Source: Archaeoglobaceae archaeon
GTDB lineage: Archaea > Halobacteriota > Archaeoglobi > Archaeoglobales > Archaeoglobaceae
Assembly (NCBI GenBank): GCA_038734275.1
Contig: JAVYOO010000004.1
Coordinates: 48,565-112,564, forward strand
DNA length: 64,000 nucleotides
Reading direction: 5' to 3'
Positions 44,694 through 54,301 of this stretch are shown here, piece after piece. The notes below the pieces were generated by a model, which saw nothing but the letters and a program-made list of their open reading frames with translations, was not told the origin of the DNA and did not search any database. The stretch's first letter is position 1. Each line of letters starts with the position of its first letter. The position numbers and the translations under genes are program-made.

Positions 44694-47260
44694 CTTCCAC
44701 CCCCTATAATGCTCATGACCTTCTCATGAAGCTCTCTAAGAACCTTTCTTCTGTCCTCCATCAATACAACATCTTCTTCTCCAAGCACGAATAGGTTAAA
44801 GGCGAATGGACTCGGATAAGGGGTTCTGATGATTCTGATCTCGATTTCCTTTCCTATCTTTGAAAGATAGTCAAGTGCATTTTGGATATCCATCGAATCT
44901 TCCATGATCTCCCGATATGTTTCTTTCAGCACTGGAAAGTCTGGGTAGTAACGCTTTAAAAAGTTAAGGATAGCATCAGCGTTTAGCTGTTGTTTCCATA
45001 CGCTTTTCTCTCTGCCGAGATAGTTTCGCAAGATCATAAAACTTCTAACTGCCACATGCCTAAAGCGTCTCCGTAAAAGTTCAGTATGGTCGAGAGATCG
45101 AATTAAATGCTCTTCGAAATTTGGAATCATGAACAGCGACTCTAATTCAGCATCGTTCAGGAATTTATATGGCGGAAGAATTAAAGCAAAGCCATTGTCG
45201 TTTACTACCATTTGGACATTGCAGTTCTTCATCAAGCCAACCCGGTATGCAAAGACTCTTGAAATAGCACTATTCGCTCTTCTGCCGATGAGAGTGTGGA
45301 AAAAGTAGTAGTTCTTCTCCCCTTCGAATTTTTCTATTACAAGCTTTTTATCAGTTGGGATCTCACTGAAAAGCTTTTGCTCAACAAAGAATCTGTAGAT
45401 GGCATTTGCGGATTTCTCGTCCAGGTTGTAATTCTCCATGAGCCATTCAATCGCATTCGAATCAATTCTTTTCTCAATCTCTCCCCTGAATTTCTGAATG
45501 CGCAAAGCAAGATCGTAGCTCAATGGTAGCTGTTCGCTAAACCAGCTTGGCACTGTTGGCTTCTCACCTTCGACTTCTTCAACAATTATGTTCATCCCCT
45601 TAGATTTTAGAAATCTGAAAGTCTTCCCCGCAAGCACAAAGATGTCGCCAGCAACGAGTCTTTCAGCAAAATCCTCTTCTACTTTGCCGACCATTTTTCC
45701 CTCCTTGGTTACCACCCCTATTGCAACTTCATCGGGAATCGTGCCCACGTTAAGATAATAAATCGGTCTTGCCATCTTTCCTCTTCTTCCAAAAGTTCCC
45801 TCATTTTCGTCGAACCATATCTTTGCGTAAACGTTCTTTCTTTCAAGCTCGGAAAACTCACCAGAGAGATATCGAAGCACCGATAAAAAGTCCTCTCTGC
45901 TGAGATTTCTATAAGGATATGCATTTCTAATCAGAGCAAGAGCCTCATCTACTGTCCACTTCTTTTCAATGGACATCCCGACCACGTGCTGACATAGCAC
46001 ATCCAGACAATTCTCTGGAATCTTTATTCTGTCGAGATTTCGATCCATGGCTTCCTTGGCGAGAACTGTGCACTCAACAAGGTCATCTGGATCAAGAACG
46101 ATTATTCTGCCTACCGAGACTTCGTGAAGTCTGTGCCCACTTCTCCCGATTCGCTGAAGAGCTCTGTTTATGCTTTTAGGAGAACCGAGAAGGATCACCA
46201 AGTCAATATAGCCTATATCGATGCCAAGCTCAAGGCTTGTTGATGAAACAACGCATTTCAGCTTTCCTTCCTTAAGCTCATTCTCTACTTCAAGTCTGAC
46301 TTCTTTTGAGAGAGAGCTGTGATGTGCCCTAATCGGTTCATTAAGCCTTTTCTTCAAGTAGTAAACCACTCTTTCGGTGGCACTTCTTGTGTTTGTGAAG
46401 ATAAGGGTTGTCTTCGATTTTTTAACAAGTTCTGCGATGGTATCGTATAACCTTTCGTTGATTTCTTCCGCAGATAGATTGAAAAAGTCGCTCAAAGGAG
46501 AAACTACCTTTATATCTGTCTTTTTCTCAAAAGTCACATCTGCAACCACACAGTCACGCTCAACTCCGTATTCTCTGCCAACGAGAAATCTTGCAACCTC
46601 TTCAAGCGGCGCTATTGTTGCGGAAAGTCCTATTCTAACCATTTTTCCAAGCTGAATTCTCTGAAGTCTTTCAATTGAAAGCGAAAGGTGAACTCCACGT
46701 TTGTTCTCCGCCATTGCATGAATCTCGTCCACGATCAGGAACTTCACGTTTCTGAGAGCTTTGGAAAACTTTGGACTGCATAAAGTTATTGCAAGCGTTT
46801 CTGGGGTTGTTATTAGAATATGTGGCGGTTTTTTCATCTGTTTCTGCCTTTCTGTGGCATCAGTGTCTCCTGTTCTAACCGCTACTCTTATTTCCTGAAG
46901 CTCAATGCCCTTTTTTTCTGCAAGCTCATATATTTCTCTAAGAGGTTCTTCAAGGTTTTTTCTTATGTCGTTATTAAGGGCTTTTAAGGGGGAAACGTAT
47001 ACAACATGAACCTCGTCACTGAGCTCGCTTTTTTCAGCTTTTTGTAATAACATGCTTAATGAGGAAATGAACGCTGCAAGTGTTTTACCGCTCCCGGTGG
47101 GAGAAGTTATGAGGACATTTCTGCCAAGATGAGATTCAACGATCGCAAACCTTTGAGGGGGCGTGAATGAGCTAAATTTCGATAGAAACCACTCCCTAAG
47201 AAGGGGATGCATCACCGCAAGAATCTCTGAGTCGTTGTAGGGTTTGCCGTATATGATCAT
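44690..47260 (-). CDS. lhr: Lhr-like superfamily 2 DNA helicase
   Basis: An 856-residue helicase matching Lhr-Core in size. Motif Q and I: F-T-P-P-Q-R near residue 37 and SPTGSGKTLA; motif II DEIHAMAENKRG; motif III SATIAP; motif IV-VI T-L-I-F-T-N-T-R, S-S-T-S-L-E-L-G-I-D-I-G and R-I-G-R-S-G-H-R. The C-terminal winged-helix and beta regions (about 410-850) are typical. Archaeal Lhr helicases are tied to replication stress and recombination repair. Co-transcription with the quinone UbiA gene (4-base overlap) has no obvious functional meaning. Confidence 0.94.
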   Translation of the reverse strand: MIIYGKPYNDSEILAVMHPLLREWFLSKFSSFTPPQRFAIVESHLGRNVLITSPTGSGKTLAAFISSLSMLLQKAEKSELSDEVHVVYVSPLKALNNDIRKNLEEPLREIYELAEKKGIELQEIRVAVRTGDTDATERQKQMKKPPHILITTPETLAITLCSPKFSKALRNVKFLIVDEIHAMAENKRGVHLSLSIERLQRIQLGKMVRIGLSATIAPLEEVARFLVGREYGVERDCVVADVTFEKKTDIKVVSPLSDFFNLSAEEINERLYDTIAELVKKSKTTLIFTNTRSATERVVYYLKKRLNEPIRAHHSSLSKEVRLEVENELKEGKLKCVVSSTSLELGIDIGYIDLVILLGSPKSINRALQRIGRSGHRLHEVSVGRIIVLDPDDLVECTVLAKEAMDRNLDRIKIPENCLDVLCQHVVGMSIEKKWTVDEALALIRNAYPYRNLSREDFLSVLRYLSGEFSELERKNVYAKIWFDENEGTFGRRGKMARPIYYLNVGTIPDEVAIGVVTKEGKMVGKVEEDFAERLVAGDIFVLAGKTFRFLKSKGMNIIVEEVEGEKPTVPSWFSEQLPLSYDLALRIQKFRGEIEKRIDSNAIEWLMENYNLDEKSANAIYRFFVEQKLFSEIPTDKKLVIEKFEGEKNYYFFHTLIGRRANSAISRVFAYRVGLMKNCNVQMVVNDNGFALILPPYKFLNDAELESLFMIPNFEEHLIRSLDHTELLRRRFRHVAVRSFMILRNYLGREKSVWKQQLNADAILNFLKRYYPDFPVLKETYREIMEDSMDIQNALDYLSKIGKEIEIRIIRTPYPSPFAFNLFVLGEEDVVLMEDRRKVLRELHEKVMSIIGGGS

Positions 47261-47291
47261 TCAGTTAATATTTGCGCGATTGCAGAAAAAA

Positions 47292-47552
47292 CTATCCTCC
47301 ACTTACTGGCGGAAATATTGCTATCAGATCTCTATCCGAAACCTCGAAGTCGAGATTACCACGGGCATTTTTTCCATTAACCATTATTTGAACGAATTCT
47401 TTCAGTTTCTGGTCTTCAAAGAAAACTTCTCTAAGTTTTGGAAACCTTTTTGTAAGGTTTTCCAGAATCTCCCTCAAATTTCTACCTTCAACTTCGATCT
47501 CGCTCACTCCCGCAAGTTCTCTAAATAAGGCAAAAAGCTTAACCTTTGCCAT
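47292..47552 (-). CDS. MoaD/ThiS-family ubiquitin-like sulfur carrier (SAMP-like)
   Basis: An 86-residue beta-grasp protein starting A-K-V-K-L-F-A-L-F-R-E-L-A-G and ending F-P-P-V-S-G-G. The C-terminal diglycine is free for adenylation by an E1-like enzyme. It could serve molybdopterin or tungstopterin synthesis, tRNA thiolation or protein conjugation. It overlaps the upstream aminotransferase gene by 14 bases; no MoaE or E1 gene is nearby, so the pathway is open. Confidence 0.9.
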   Translation of the reverse strand: MAKVKLFALFRELAGVSEIEVEGRNLREILENLTKRFPKLREVFFEDQKLKEFVQIMVNGKNARGNLDFEVSDRDLIAIFPPVSGG

Positions 47553-48711
47553 GGACGAACTCCTCCATCCTATCTAAAGCCTCTTTAAGCTTTTCGAATT
47601 TCACAGCAAAGGCTAACCTAACGTATCCTTCTCCACACTCTCCAAAGGCATTTCCGGGCACAACCGCAACTTTCTTACCAAATAACAACTTCTCAGCAAA
47701 TTCTTCACTGCCCATATTGGTTAAGGAGATATTCGGAAATGCATAGAAGGTCCCTTCTGGCTTCTTTATTTCAAGAAATTCGCTTAACTTCTTGAAAACG
47801 TAGTTTCTTCTTCGCAAATACTCTGCTCTCGCTTTTTCCACTTCGTCAAGGCACTTTAGAGCCTCAATAGCCCCAATCTGAGAAGTTATTGGTGCACAGA
47901 GCATGCAGTATTGATGTATTTTCAAAATACCGTTCAATATATCTTCTGGAGCGATTATGTATCCGACTCTTAGCCCCGTCATTGAGAAAGCCTTTGAGAA
48001 TCCATTTATTGTTATGACCCTGTCTTCCATACCGTTAAGAGAGCCTATGGCTACATGTTTGAAGTCATAGGTGAGTTCAGCGTAAATTTCGTCTGAAATT
48101 ACGAGCAAATCGTGCTCTATAATGCTATCAGCAATCTCTTCAAGCTCTTTTTTTTGGTAGCTAACTCCTGTAGGATTTGCTGGGTAGTTCAAAATTATGG
48201 CTTTGGTTTTATCATCTGCGTATTTCCCTATTAATTCACCAGAGAGTTTGAAATCCGGATTCGTGGGGATTGAGATAACCTCACCACCACATAAGCTGAT
48301 GAGAGGTCTATAGCTCACATAGGCTGGCTCAGGAAGTATGACTCTATCGCCCGGGTCGATTATGGCTCTTATTGCGAGATCAATCGCTTCGCTCGCTCCA
48401 GTAGTGACGATTATTCTGTCAGGAAAAGTTTCAAGAGAAAATCTTCGATAATATTCTGCAATACCCTCCCTCAGTTCTGGTAACCCCGCATTTGAGGTAT
48501 AGGAAGTGTATCCTTTTTCCAGCGAGTATATCATCTCTTCTCGGATCCTCCATGGAACCGGGAAATCCGGTTCGCCCACACCCAAGCTTATAACGTCATC
48601 TCTACCTATTACGAGGTCAAAGAATCTCCTAATGCCGGAAGGTTTTAGCTCCTGAACTTTTTTCGCCAATCTACGGGACAAATGCAAGTCTTCTGTCTTC
48701 CTCATCTGCAA
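47539..48711 (-). CDS. Class I/II aminotransferase (aspartate/aromatic type)
   Basis: A 390-residue fold-type I PLP enzyme. D-V-I-S-L-G-V-G-E-P-D-F-P-V-P is the N-terminal arm, N-Y-P-A-N-P-T-G contacts the substrate carboxylate, D-E-I-Y-A-E-L binds the PLP ring, and I-N-G-F-S-K-A-F-S-M-T-G-L-R carries the PLP lysine. The two start candidates are codons 48711 and 48705. The start overlaps the Lrp-family regulator by up to 41 bases and the end overlaps moaD by 14. The regulator probably controls this operon. Substrate (Asp, aromatic or branched) is not resolved. Confidence 0.93.
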   Translation of the reverse strand: MQMRKTEDLHLSRRLAKKVQELKPSGIRRFFDLVIGRDDVISLGVGEPDFPVPWRIREEMIYSLEKGYTSYTSNAGLPELREGIAEYYRRFSLETFPDRIIVTTGASEAIDLAIRAIIDPGDRVILPEPAYVSYRPLISLCGGEVISIPTNPDFKLSGELIGKYADDKTKAIILNYPANPTGVSYQKKELEEIADSIIEHDLLVISDEIYAELTYDFKHVAIGSLNGMEDRVITINGFSKAFSMTGLRVGYIIAPEDILNGILKIHQYCMLCAPITSQIGAIEALKCLDEVEKARAEYLRRRNYVFKKLSEFLEIKKPEGTFYAFPNISLTNMGSEEFAEKLLFGKKVAVVPGNAFGECGEGYVRLAFAVKFEKLKEALDRMEEFVHGKG

Positions 48712-49171
48712 ACAGCGTCACCCCTTCTTCCTTATAAGTTCTCAGGACGAAATGAGTAATCGTATCCCTAACTTCAGGGATCGTTGAAATCTTTTCTGCG
48801 ACGAAGAATGCCACATCCTTAAGACTTCTACCTTTAATCACAACCTGAAAATCTGCCTCACCACTCACAAGCCTTACAGCATGAACTTCGGGAAACTTCG
48901 CAATTCTCTTGGCGATGTCATCATATCCCTTTTCCCTTGAAAGTGAGACTTTTAAGTTTATTATGGCATATACATAATCCTCGTAAACCTTGTCCCAATT
49001 CACTATTGTTTTATACTTCAGTATTACTCCGTTTTCTTCAAGCTTTTTTATGGTATTCTTTACAGTTTCAACATCTATCCCTAGTTGTTCAGCTATTTCG
49101 TCGTAGTCAATCCTTGCGTTATCCTCCAGTATCTTAAGTAGTTCAATCTCAAGTTCTTCCACATTCACCAA
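48671..49171 (-). CDS. Lrp/AsnC-family transcription regulator
   Basis: A 166-residue regulator. An N-terminal winged helix-turn-helix (about 8-55: E-I-L-K-I-L-E-D-N-A-R-I-D-Y-D-E-I-A-E-Q) is followed by a RAM/ACT-like effector domain (about 66-145, with V-Y-A-I-I-N-L and H-A-V-R-L-V-S-G-E-A-D-F). Such proteins sense amino acids and often regulate the adjacent aminotransferase; the 41-base overlap with that gene supports this. A minus-strand TATA-like box lies near 49178-49190. Confidence 0.92.
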   Translation of the reverse strand: MVNVEELEIELLKILEDNARIDYDEIAEQLGIDVETVKNTIKKLEENGVILKYKTIVNWDKVYEDYVYAIINLKVSLSREKGYDDIAKRIAKFPEVHAVRLVSGEADFQVVIKGRSLKDVAFFVAEKISTIPEVRDTITHFVLRTYKEEGVTLFADEEDRRLAFVP

Positions 49172-49259
49172 TCCTCTCGTAGTATTTAAAATTACCCTAA
49201 AACAAGCAAAAATTTAAATTCAGTATGGTAACGGGGATTAATACATCGAGGTGTAAGGT

Positions 49260-49634
49260 ATGGGAAAAGTTAGGGAGTTGCAGAAGAGAAAAACAAATCC
49301 AAGGCTTGTAAATCTCATAAATTTACTGCTTGAAGAGAGTGCAAAAAATAAAGTCGGGATATGGAGATATGTGGCAGAAAGACTGGCCTCACCAGCCAGA
49401 GATTGGGCAGAGGTGGGACTGGATAAAATAGAGAAATTTGCAAAAGAAGGGGAGTATATCTTGGTTCCGGGAAAGGTTCTCGGTGGGGAACTAAGTAAAC
49501 CAGTAAAGGTTGCAGCATTCAGCTTTTCTGCTACCGCTATTGCTAAGATAAAGGAAGCTGGTGGGGAGTGTATGAAGATCGAGGATCTATTGAAGATAAA
49601 TCCGTCTGGTAAATCTGTTAGAATTTTAATTTAG
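49260..49634 (+). CDS. rpl18e: Ribosomal protein L18e
   Basis: A 124-residue large-subunit protein, first gene of the conserved L18e-L13-S9-RpoN-RpoK-enolase-S2 operon. R-K-T-N-P-R-L-V-N-L-I and V-P-G-K-V-L-G-G-E-L are family blocks. AAATTTAAAT at about 49211-49222 is a TATA box and a GAGGTG Shine-Dalgarno sits about 8 bases before ATG 49260, so this operon head has a leader, unlike most genes here. Confidence 0.95.
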   Translation: MGKVRELQKRKTNPRLVNLINLLLEESAKNKVGIWRYVAERLASPARDWAEVGLDKIEKFAKEGEYILVPGKVLGGELSKPVKVAAFSFSATAIAKIKEAGGECMKIEDLLKINPSGKSVRILI

Positions 49635-49642
49635 GTGAGAGA

Positions 49643-50104
49643 ATGAATATCAAGAGAGTTCTTGAGACCTTGGGTGGGGAATACGTCATTATTGATGCCT
49701 CAGGGCACATTCTTGGGAGGTTATCAAGCATCATTGCAAAGAGATTGTTAAACGGAGAAAGAATTGTGGTGGTTAATGCTGAAAAAGCAGTAATAACGGG
49801 TAGTGAGAGGGAAATATTCCAAAGATATAAAGCCAAATACGACAGGGGCAGTAAGGAAAAGGGCCCGTATTTTCCAAAACATCCGGAAAAGATATTCAAA
49901 AGGACCGTCAGGGGAATGCTTCCATGGAGTAGTAGGCGAGGCAGAGAAGCATACAGAAGGCTTAGAGTCTTCATAGGGGTTCCTGAAGAGCTCAGAGGTA
50001 AGGAATTCCAGAAGATTGAAAACGCATTGTTTGAGAAAGTTTCAAAAACAGAAAAGTTTGTTTATCTCGAGGAAGTTAGCAAACACTTGGGGTGGGCTAA
50101 GTGA
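49643..50104 (+). CDS. rpl13: Ribosomal protein L13
   Basis: A 153-residue large-subunit protein. I-D-A-S-G-H-I-L-G-R-L-S-S near the N-terminus and G-P-Y-F-P-K-H-P-E-K-I-F in the middle are diagnostic of archaeal L13. It starts 8 bases after L18e and overlaps S9 by 4 bases (GTGA). Confidence 0.96.
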   Translation: MNIKRVLETLGGEYVIIDASGHILGRLSSIIAKRLLNGERIVVVNAEKAVITGSEREIFQRYKAKYDRGSKEKGPYFPKHPEKIFKRTVRGMLPWSSRRGREAYRRLRVFIGVPEELRGKEFQKIENALFEKVSKTEKFVYLEEVSKHLGWAK

Positions 50105-50499
50105 AGATAGTTGTTACGAGTGGTAAAAGAAAAACCGCAGTAGCAAGGGCGGTAGCAAGGGATGGAGTCGGCAGAATTAGAATCAATAAAATCCCGTTGG
50201 AGATTTACCCACAAGAATTACCCAAGAAGATGATGCTTGAGCCGATAAAAATCGCGGGAGAGCTGGCTAAAAAAGTTGACATCGAAGTAAATGTTTCAGG
50301 TGGAGGTGTTGTTAGCCAAGCGGAAGCAGCAAGAACCGCGATAGCAAGGGCACTCGTGGAATTCAGTGGAGACGAAGAACTAAGAAAGGCATTTCTTGAA
50401 TATGATCGAACATTGCTTGTTAACGACATAAGAAGAAAGCTTCCAAAGCTACAGGGAGGAAGAGGAGCAAGAAAGAGAAGGCAAACATCTTACAGGTGA
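50101..50499 (+). CDS. rps9: Ribosomal protein S9
   Basis: A 132-residue small-subunit protein beginning at GTG 50101 with the basic S-G-K-R-K-T-A-V-A-R-A block. The C-terminus, K-R-R-Q-T-S-Y-R, is the tail that reaches the P-site tRNA. It overlaps L13 and RpoN by 4 bases each. Confidence 0.96.
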   Translation: MKIVVTSGKRKTAVARAVARDGVGRIRINKIPLEIYPQELPKKMMLEPIKIAGELAKKVDIEVNVSGGGVVSQAEAARTAIARALVEFSGDEELRKAFLEYDRTLLVNDIRRKLPKLQGGRGARKRRQTSYR

Positions 50500-50717
50500 T
50501 CTTTTTGGTATTCAAAGAGGAAAGGGCAAGTGATTTTCCAATTAGGTGCTTTTCCTGTGGAGCGGTGATAGGACATATCTACGAGAAATACCTTGAGTTA
50601 CTAAAAGCCGGAAAATCTCCGAAAGAGGCATTGGATGAGCTTGGAATCGAAAGATATTGCTGTAGAAGAATGTTTATAACTCATAAATCTGTAATTGGTG
50701 AAATTGCAAAATTCCGG

Positions 50718-50732
<15 letters not shown>
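50496..50732 (+). CDS. rpoN: RNA polymerase subunit N (Rpb10 homolog)
   Basis: A 78-residue zinc-binding subunit. The zinc ligands lie in I-R-C-F-S-C-G and in E-R-Y-C-C-R-R-M; the fold is otherwise a small helical bundle. The N-terminus is about 10 residues longer than many RpoN proteins, because the only start options are GTG 50496 (overlapping S9) or TTG 50505. Its stop codon TAG (50730-50732) lies inside the D arm of tRNA-Pro(CGG), so the last five codons share DNA with the tRNA gene. Confidence 0.92.
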
Positions 50733-50793
<61 letters not shown>

Positions 50794-50800
50794 CTGAGAG

Positions 50801-51031
50801 GTGATTAGCATTAAAGAGAATTTCCCGTTTAAATACACGAGATTTGAAAAGGCCCGGATCATTGGAGCGAGGGCATTGCAGATAGCAATGGGGGCCCCTA
50901 TTTTAATCGAGACGAATAAAACTGATCCTATTGATATAGCACAAGAAGAATTCGAGAAAGGTGTAATTCCCATCACTGTAAAAAGAAGGTCTAACCGCTT
51001 TATTTGGCTAGAAAAATACGAGATGTTTTGA
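50801..51031 (+). CDS. rpoK: RNA polymerase subunit K (Rpb6 homolog)
   Basis: A 76-residue subunit starting at GTG 50801, only 8 bases after the tRNA 3' end, with GAGAG between as the only ribosome-binding-site candidate. The block [22 protein letters not shown] is the Rpb6/omega signature. The enolase gene follows after 9 bases. Confidence 0.94.
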   Translation: MISIKENFPFKYTRFEKARIIGARALQIAMGAPILIETNKTDPIDIAQEEFEKGVIPITVKRRSNRFIWLEKYEMF

Positions 51032-51040
51032 GGTGATCAA

Positions 51041-52237
51041 GTGATAATCGAAGATGTTCGCTATCGTATAATTTTTGATAGCAGAGGGCGCGAAACGGTC
51101 GAATGCGAAGTTGAAAGCAACGGCTTTGTTGGTAGAGCATCAGCACCAAGCGGAGCTTCAACTGGCAGTGAGGAAGCTGTCGTGGTTAACCCCAGAAAAT
51201 ATAGGGAGATCGAAGAAAAAGTCTCAAAAGCCTTAATCGGAATAAATGTCTTCGAACAGGAAGAGATCGATAACGCATTAAGAACTCTGGATGGCACTGA
51301 TAACTTTTCCAATATCGGAGGTAATTTTGCGGTTTCCGCAAGTATTGCTTCCGCTAAATGTGCTTCTGCCATCTTGGAAATGCCTTTGTGCCTTTATCTT
51401 GGTGGGGTCTTTGCAAAGGAGATACCCTACCCACTCGGAAACGTAATTGGTGGTGGAAAGCACGCTGAAGGGTCAACAAATATACAGGAGTTCCTTGTAA
51501 TCCCCGTAGGGGCCAAGAATTTTTTAGAAGCCCAGAAAACGAATACTGAAGTTCATAGGAAGGTAATGGAAGAATTAAAAACAAGGAAGATATTCTATGC
51601 CAAGGGGGATGAGGGCGCATGGGCTGCTCAAATAAGCGACGAAATGGCTTTTGAAGTGCTGAGCAAGGCAATAAAGAAGGTTGAAAGCGAAATTGGCATT
51701 GAAGTCAGAATAGGGATAGATGTTGCAGCAAGTGAGCTTTGGAATGGAAAAGAATACGTGTATAATGATAAAAAGCTCAGTAGAGAAGAACAAATCGAAT
51801 ATATATCGAAGCTCGTTGAAGATTACAACCTTTTATACGTTGAAGATCCGTTCCATGAAAATGATTTTGAAAGCTTTGCTGAACTTACAAAAAGTGTTAA
51901 ATGTTTTGTTTGTGGTGATGACCTCTTTGTGACCAACGTCAAAAGATTAAGGAAGGGTATCGAGCTTAAAGCGGGAAATACCCTGCTCGTGAAACCTAAT
52001 CAAATTGGAACTTTAACTGACACCTTTAGGGCAGTAAAACTGGCCAAAGAAAATGGATATAGGATTGTTGTAAGCCACAGAAGTGGCGAAACAGAGGATA
52101 ATTATCTTGCTCACCTTGCAGTGGCTTTTAACGCAAAGTTAATAAAGACCGGCGTGGTTGGGGGAGAAAGAATTTCGAAGCTAAATGAGATGATAAGACT
52201 CGAAGAAATGCTCAATGCAAAGATGGTGAGAATATGA
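51041..52237 (+). CDS. eno: Enolase
   Basis: Interconverts 2-phosphoglycerate and phosphoenolpyruvate in glycolysis and gluconeogenesis. It has 398 residues. [13 protein letters not shown] and A-P-S-G-A-S-T-G are the N-terminal blocks, [10 protein letters not shown] and [10 protein letters not shown] hold metal ligands, [10 protein letters not shown] carries the catalytic Lys, and [10 protein letters not shown] ends the active site. A location between RpoK and S2 is a conserved archaeal arrangement. It overlaps rps2 by 4 bases. Confidence 0.96.
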   Translation: MIIEDVRYRIIFDSRGRETVECEVESNGFVGRASAPSGASTGSEEAVVVNPRKYREIEEKVSKALIGINVFEQEEIDNALRTLDGTDNFSNIGGNFAVSASIASAKCASAILEMPLCLYLGGVFAKEIPYPLGNVIGGGKHAEGSTNIQEFLVIPVGAKNFLEAQKTNTEVHRKVMEELKTRKIFYAKGDEGAWAAQISDEMAFEVLSKAIKKVESEIGIEVRIGIDVAASELWNGKEYVYNDKKLSREEQIEYISKLVEDYNLLYVEDPFHENDFESFAELTKSVKCFVCGDDLFVTNVKRLRKGIELKAGNTLLVKPNQIGTLTDTFRAVKLAKENGYRIVVSHRSGETEDNYLAHLAVAFNAKLIKTGVVGGERISKLNEMIRLEEMLNAKMVRI

Positions 52238-52827
52238 TGGAAACGGAGTATGAGTATCTCATTCCGCCAGAGGAATATCTTGCAGCAGGTGTGCACATCG
52301 GAACGCAGGTAAAAACGGGAGACATGAGGGAGTTTATATTCAAGGTTAGGCAGGATGGACTCTACATACTTGATATAAAGAAACTCGATGAAAGGATTAG
52401 GGCTTGCGTTAAACTCCTTCTTAAATACGAACCATCTAAAATCCTGCTCGTGGCAGCGAGGCAGTATGCTCACAAACCAGTCAAAAAGCTCGCAGAAGTA
52501 ATTGGGGCCAAATATATAATCGACAGATTCGTCCCGGGAACGCTTACGAATCCAAACATAAAAGAATACACTGAACCGGACATAGTCTTTGTAAACGATC
52601 CCGCGATAGACAAGCAGGCAATTGCAGAAGCAACGAAGATCGGAATCCCGGTAATTGCTCTCTGCGATACAAACAACTCAACTGCAGACGTGGATTTAGT
52701 TATTCCGACGAACAACAAGGGTAGAAAAGCCCTTGCTTTGGTTTACTGGCTAATTGCAAGGGAGATTAAAAAAGCAAAGGGCGAAGACTTTACCTATACC
52801 GTTGAAGACTTCGAAGCTGAACTCTGA
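52234..52827 (+). CDS. rps2: Ribosomal protein S2
   Basis: A 197-residue small-subunit protein closing the operon. [10 protein letters not shown] is the N-terminal motif, [10 protein letters not shown] and [10 protein letters not shown] follow, and A-L-C-D-T-N-N-S is highly typical. ATG 52234 overlaps the enolase stop; ATG 52237 is equally possible. The end is followed by a T-rich run (52831-52858), a plausible termination zone. Confidence 0.96.
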   Translation: MMETEYEYLIPPEEYLAAGVHIGTQVKTGDMREFIFKVRQDGLYILDIKKLDERIRACVKLLLKYEPSKILLVAARQYAHKPVKKLAEVIGAKYIIDRFVPGTLTNPNIKEYTEPDIVFVNDPAIDKQAIAEATKIGIPVIALCDTNNSTADVDLVIPTNNKGRKALALVYWLIAREIKKAKGEDFTYTVEDFEAEL

Positions 52828-52860
52828 AATTTGGTTTCCAATTTTAATTTTAATACTAAA

Positions 52861-52870
52861 TTTTAAATAC
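52861..52870 (+). promoter_or_regulatory. TATA box for the saccharopine-dehydrogenase-like gene
   Basis: TTTTAAATAC is centred 26 bases before ATG 52891. Confidence 0.5.
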
Positions 52871-52890
52871 TAAAAAATTACATTTTGTTC

Positions 52891-54039
52891 ATGGACAGAA
52901 TTGTAGTATTAGGTGGTATGGGGCATATTGGATCGAAAATTGTTTGGAAAATTCTCGAAATTGACAGTTCATTGGAATTGACAATAGGAGACATAAATGT
53001 AGAAAGAGCAGAAGAAGTTGTAAGAGATTTGGGTAACGTTAAAGTCGTGAAGGTGAATGCTTCCCGTGAAGAAGAGCTCATGGAAGTTTTAAAGGGAAAA
53101 GAAGTTGTTGTGAACGCTGTAGGACCATTTTACAAATTTGGCGTTCCAGTTTTAAAATCTGCAATTCGCTGTGGTGTGGATTACATAGACATAAACGATG
53201 ACTATGATTCCACCGCAGATGCTCTGAACTTAAACGAATTAGCTATAGGAAAGAAAATGACCGCCATTGTGGGCATGGGTGCAACACCCGGAATAACTAA
53301 TTTGATTGCTAAATATGGAAGCGGAAGACTGGATAAAGTCGAAGAAGTCGGAACTTATTGGGTATGGACTGCTATTGATCCAACAATGGGTCCAGCGATT
53401 ATAGAACATTACTTTCATGCAATAACTGGTATGGTGAAAACTTACAAGGATGGAGAGTTGGTAGATGCTCTTTCTGAACCGGAGATTTTCGAATTTCCCA
53501 AACCCATTGGACCATGGGAAGTGGCTAATGTGGGTCATCCCGAACCGATAACCATTCCGAGATATATGAAGGTGAGAAAAGTTTATAACAAAGGCGGAAT
53601 ATGGCCATCTGAACTAAATGAGATTGCAAAGGTGTTCTCTCAGTTAGGGCTTACAGGAGACGGGGTAATAAATGTAGGTGAACTGAATTTCAAAGTCATT
53701 AGATAAGCTAATCCAGCCTGAGGAACTTCAAAAAATCCTTGCAAATGTTAGCGACAGGCTCGGCGAATATGCCCTTACAGGGGTTGGGCTGGGTGTAAGG
53801 CTTAAAGGAACTAAAAATGGAGAAGAATGCTCGATTACGTATAAAATAGCTTGTAAAGACGCAACTGAAGCCACTGCCTTGCCTTGTGCGATAACCGCTC
53901 TAAAATTGCTAAATGAGGACTACATAAATGGCGTTTACCCACCTGAAGCGGGAGTAATAGACGTAAAAGACATACTTGAGGAGTTGAAGAAGAGGTTCAA
54001 AATAGAATGTTCAGAACTTAGAAATTATACTCTTTAACC
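52891..54039 (+). pseudogene. Saccharopine dehydrogenase-like NAD(P) oxidoreductase, frameshifted near its C-terminus
   Basis: The first frame, from ATG 52891 to the stop at 53706, encodes about 271 residues: a Rossmann start V-V-L-G-G-M-G-H-I-G-S-K, V-V-N-A-V-G-P-F-Y-K-F-G, D-Y-I-D-I-N-D-D-Y-D and A-T-P-G-I-T-N-L, all typical of the LYS9/saccharopine dehydrogenase family. From about 53702 to 54039 a second frame (shifted by one base) carries the rest, without its own start codon: DKLIQPEELQKILANV, A-T-A-L-P-C-A-I-T-A-L-K-L-L and G-V-Y-P-P-E-A-G-V-I-D, matching the C-terminal part of the family. The shift lies within 53687-53706. The substrate-capping C-terminus would be lost if real; a sequencing or assembly error is equally likely. 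This accounts for the region 53707-54043. Confidence 0.75.
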
Positions 54040-54043
54040 ACCT

Positions 54044-54301
54044 CTAAGCGGACTTTTCAGCTTTGAAAATTTTCTCTATTACTTTTCTTAAGATCTCTTC
54101 TTCTTCAGCCTTCTCGTCGAAGTGCACAAAATTCCCCTTAGCCTTTTCTCCCGCACAACCTCTCTTGCATCCGCTAATGCAGACTAAAAGCTCTGAATCG
54201 CCAGAATAAAAAATCTGAAAGTGCTTTTTTAGCACTTCTTCAATTTCCTCTCTTTTGTAAGTCGGATTACAGCCTCCGCAATACTTCACCGCAATTTTCA
54301 T
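54044..54301 (-). CDS. Small cysteine-rich protein co-transcribed with 4-hydroxybutyryl-CoA dehydratase
   Basis: An 85-residue protein I can describe but not assign. It opens K-Y-C-G-G-C-N-P-T-Y with C8 and C11, and has a second group C41, C45, C49 in L-V-C-I-S-G-C-K-R-G-C-A. The five cysteines and glycines suggest an Fe-S or redox/thiol role. Proteins with the C-G-G-C-N-P-x-Y motif occur next to anaerobic CoA enzymes in clostridia, as far as I recall. The ATG overlaps the stop of the dehydratase gene by 4 bases, so the two are coupled. Confidence 0.7.
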   Translation of the reverse strand: MKIAVKYCGGCNPTYKREEIEEVLKKHFQIFYSGDSELLVCISGCKRGCAGEKAKGNFVHFDEKAEEEEILRKVIEKIFKAEKSA

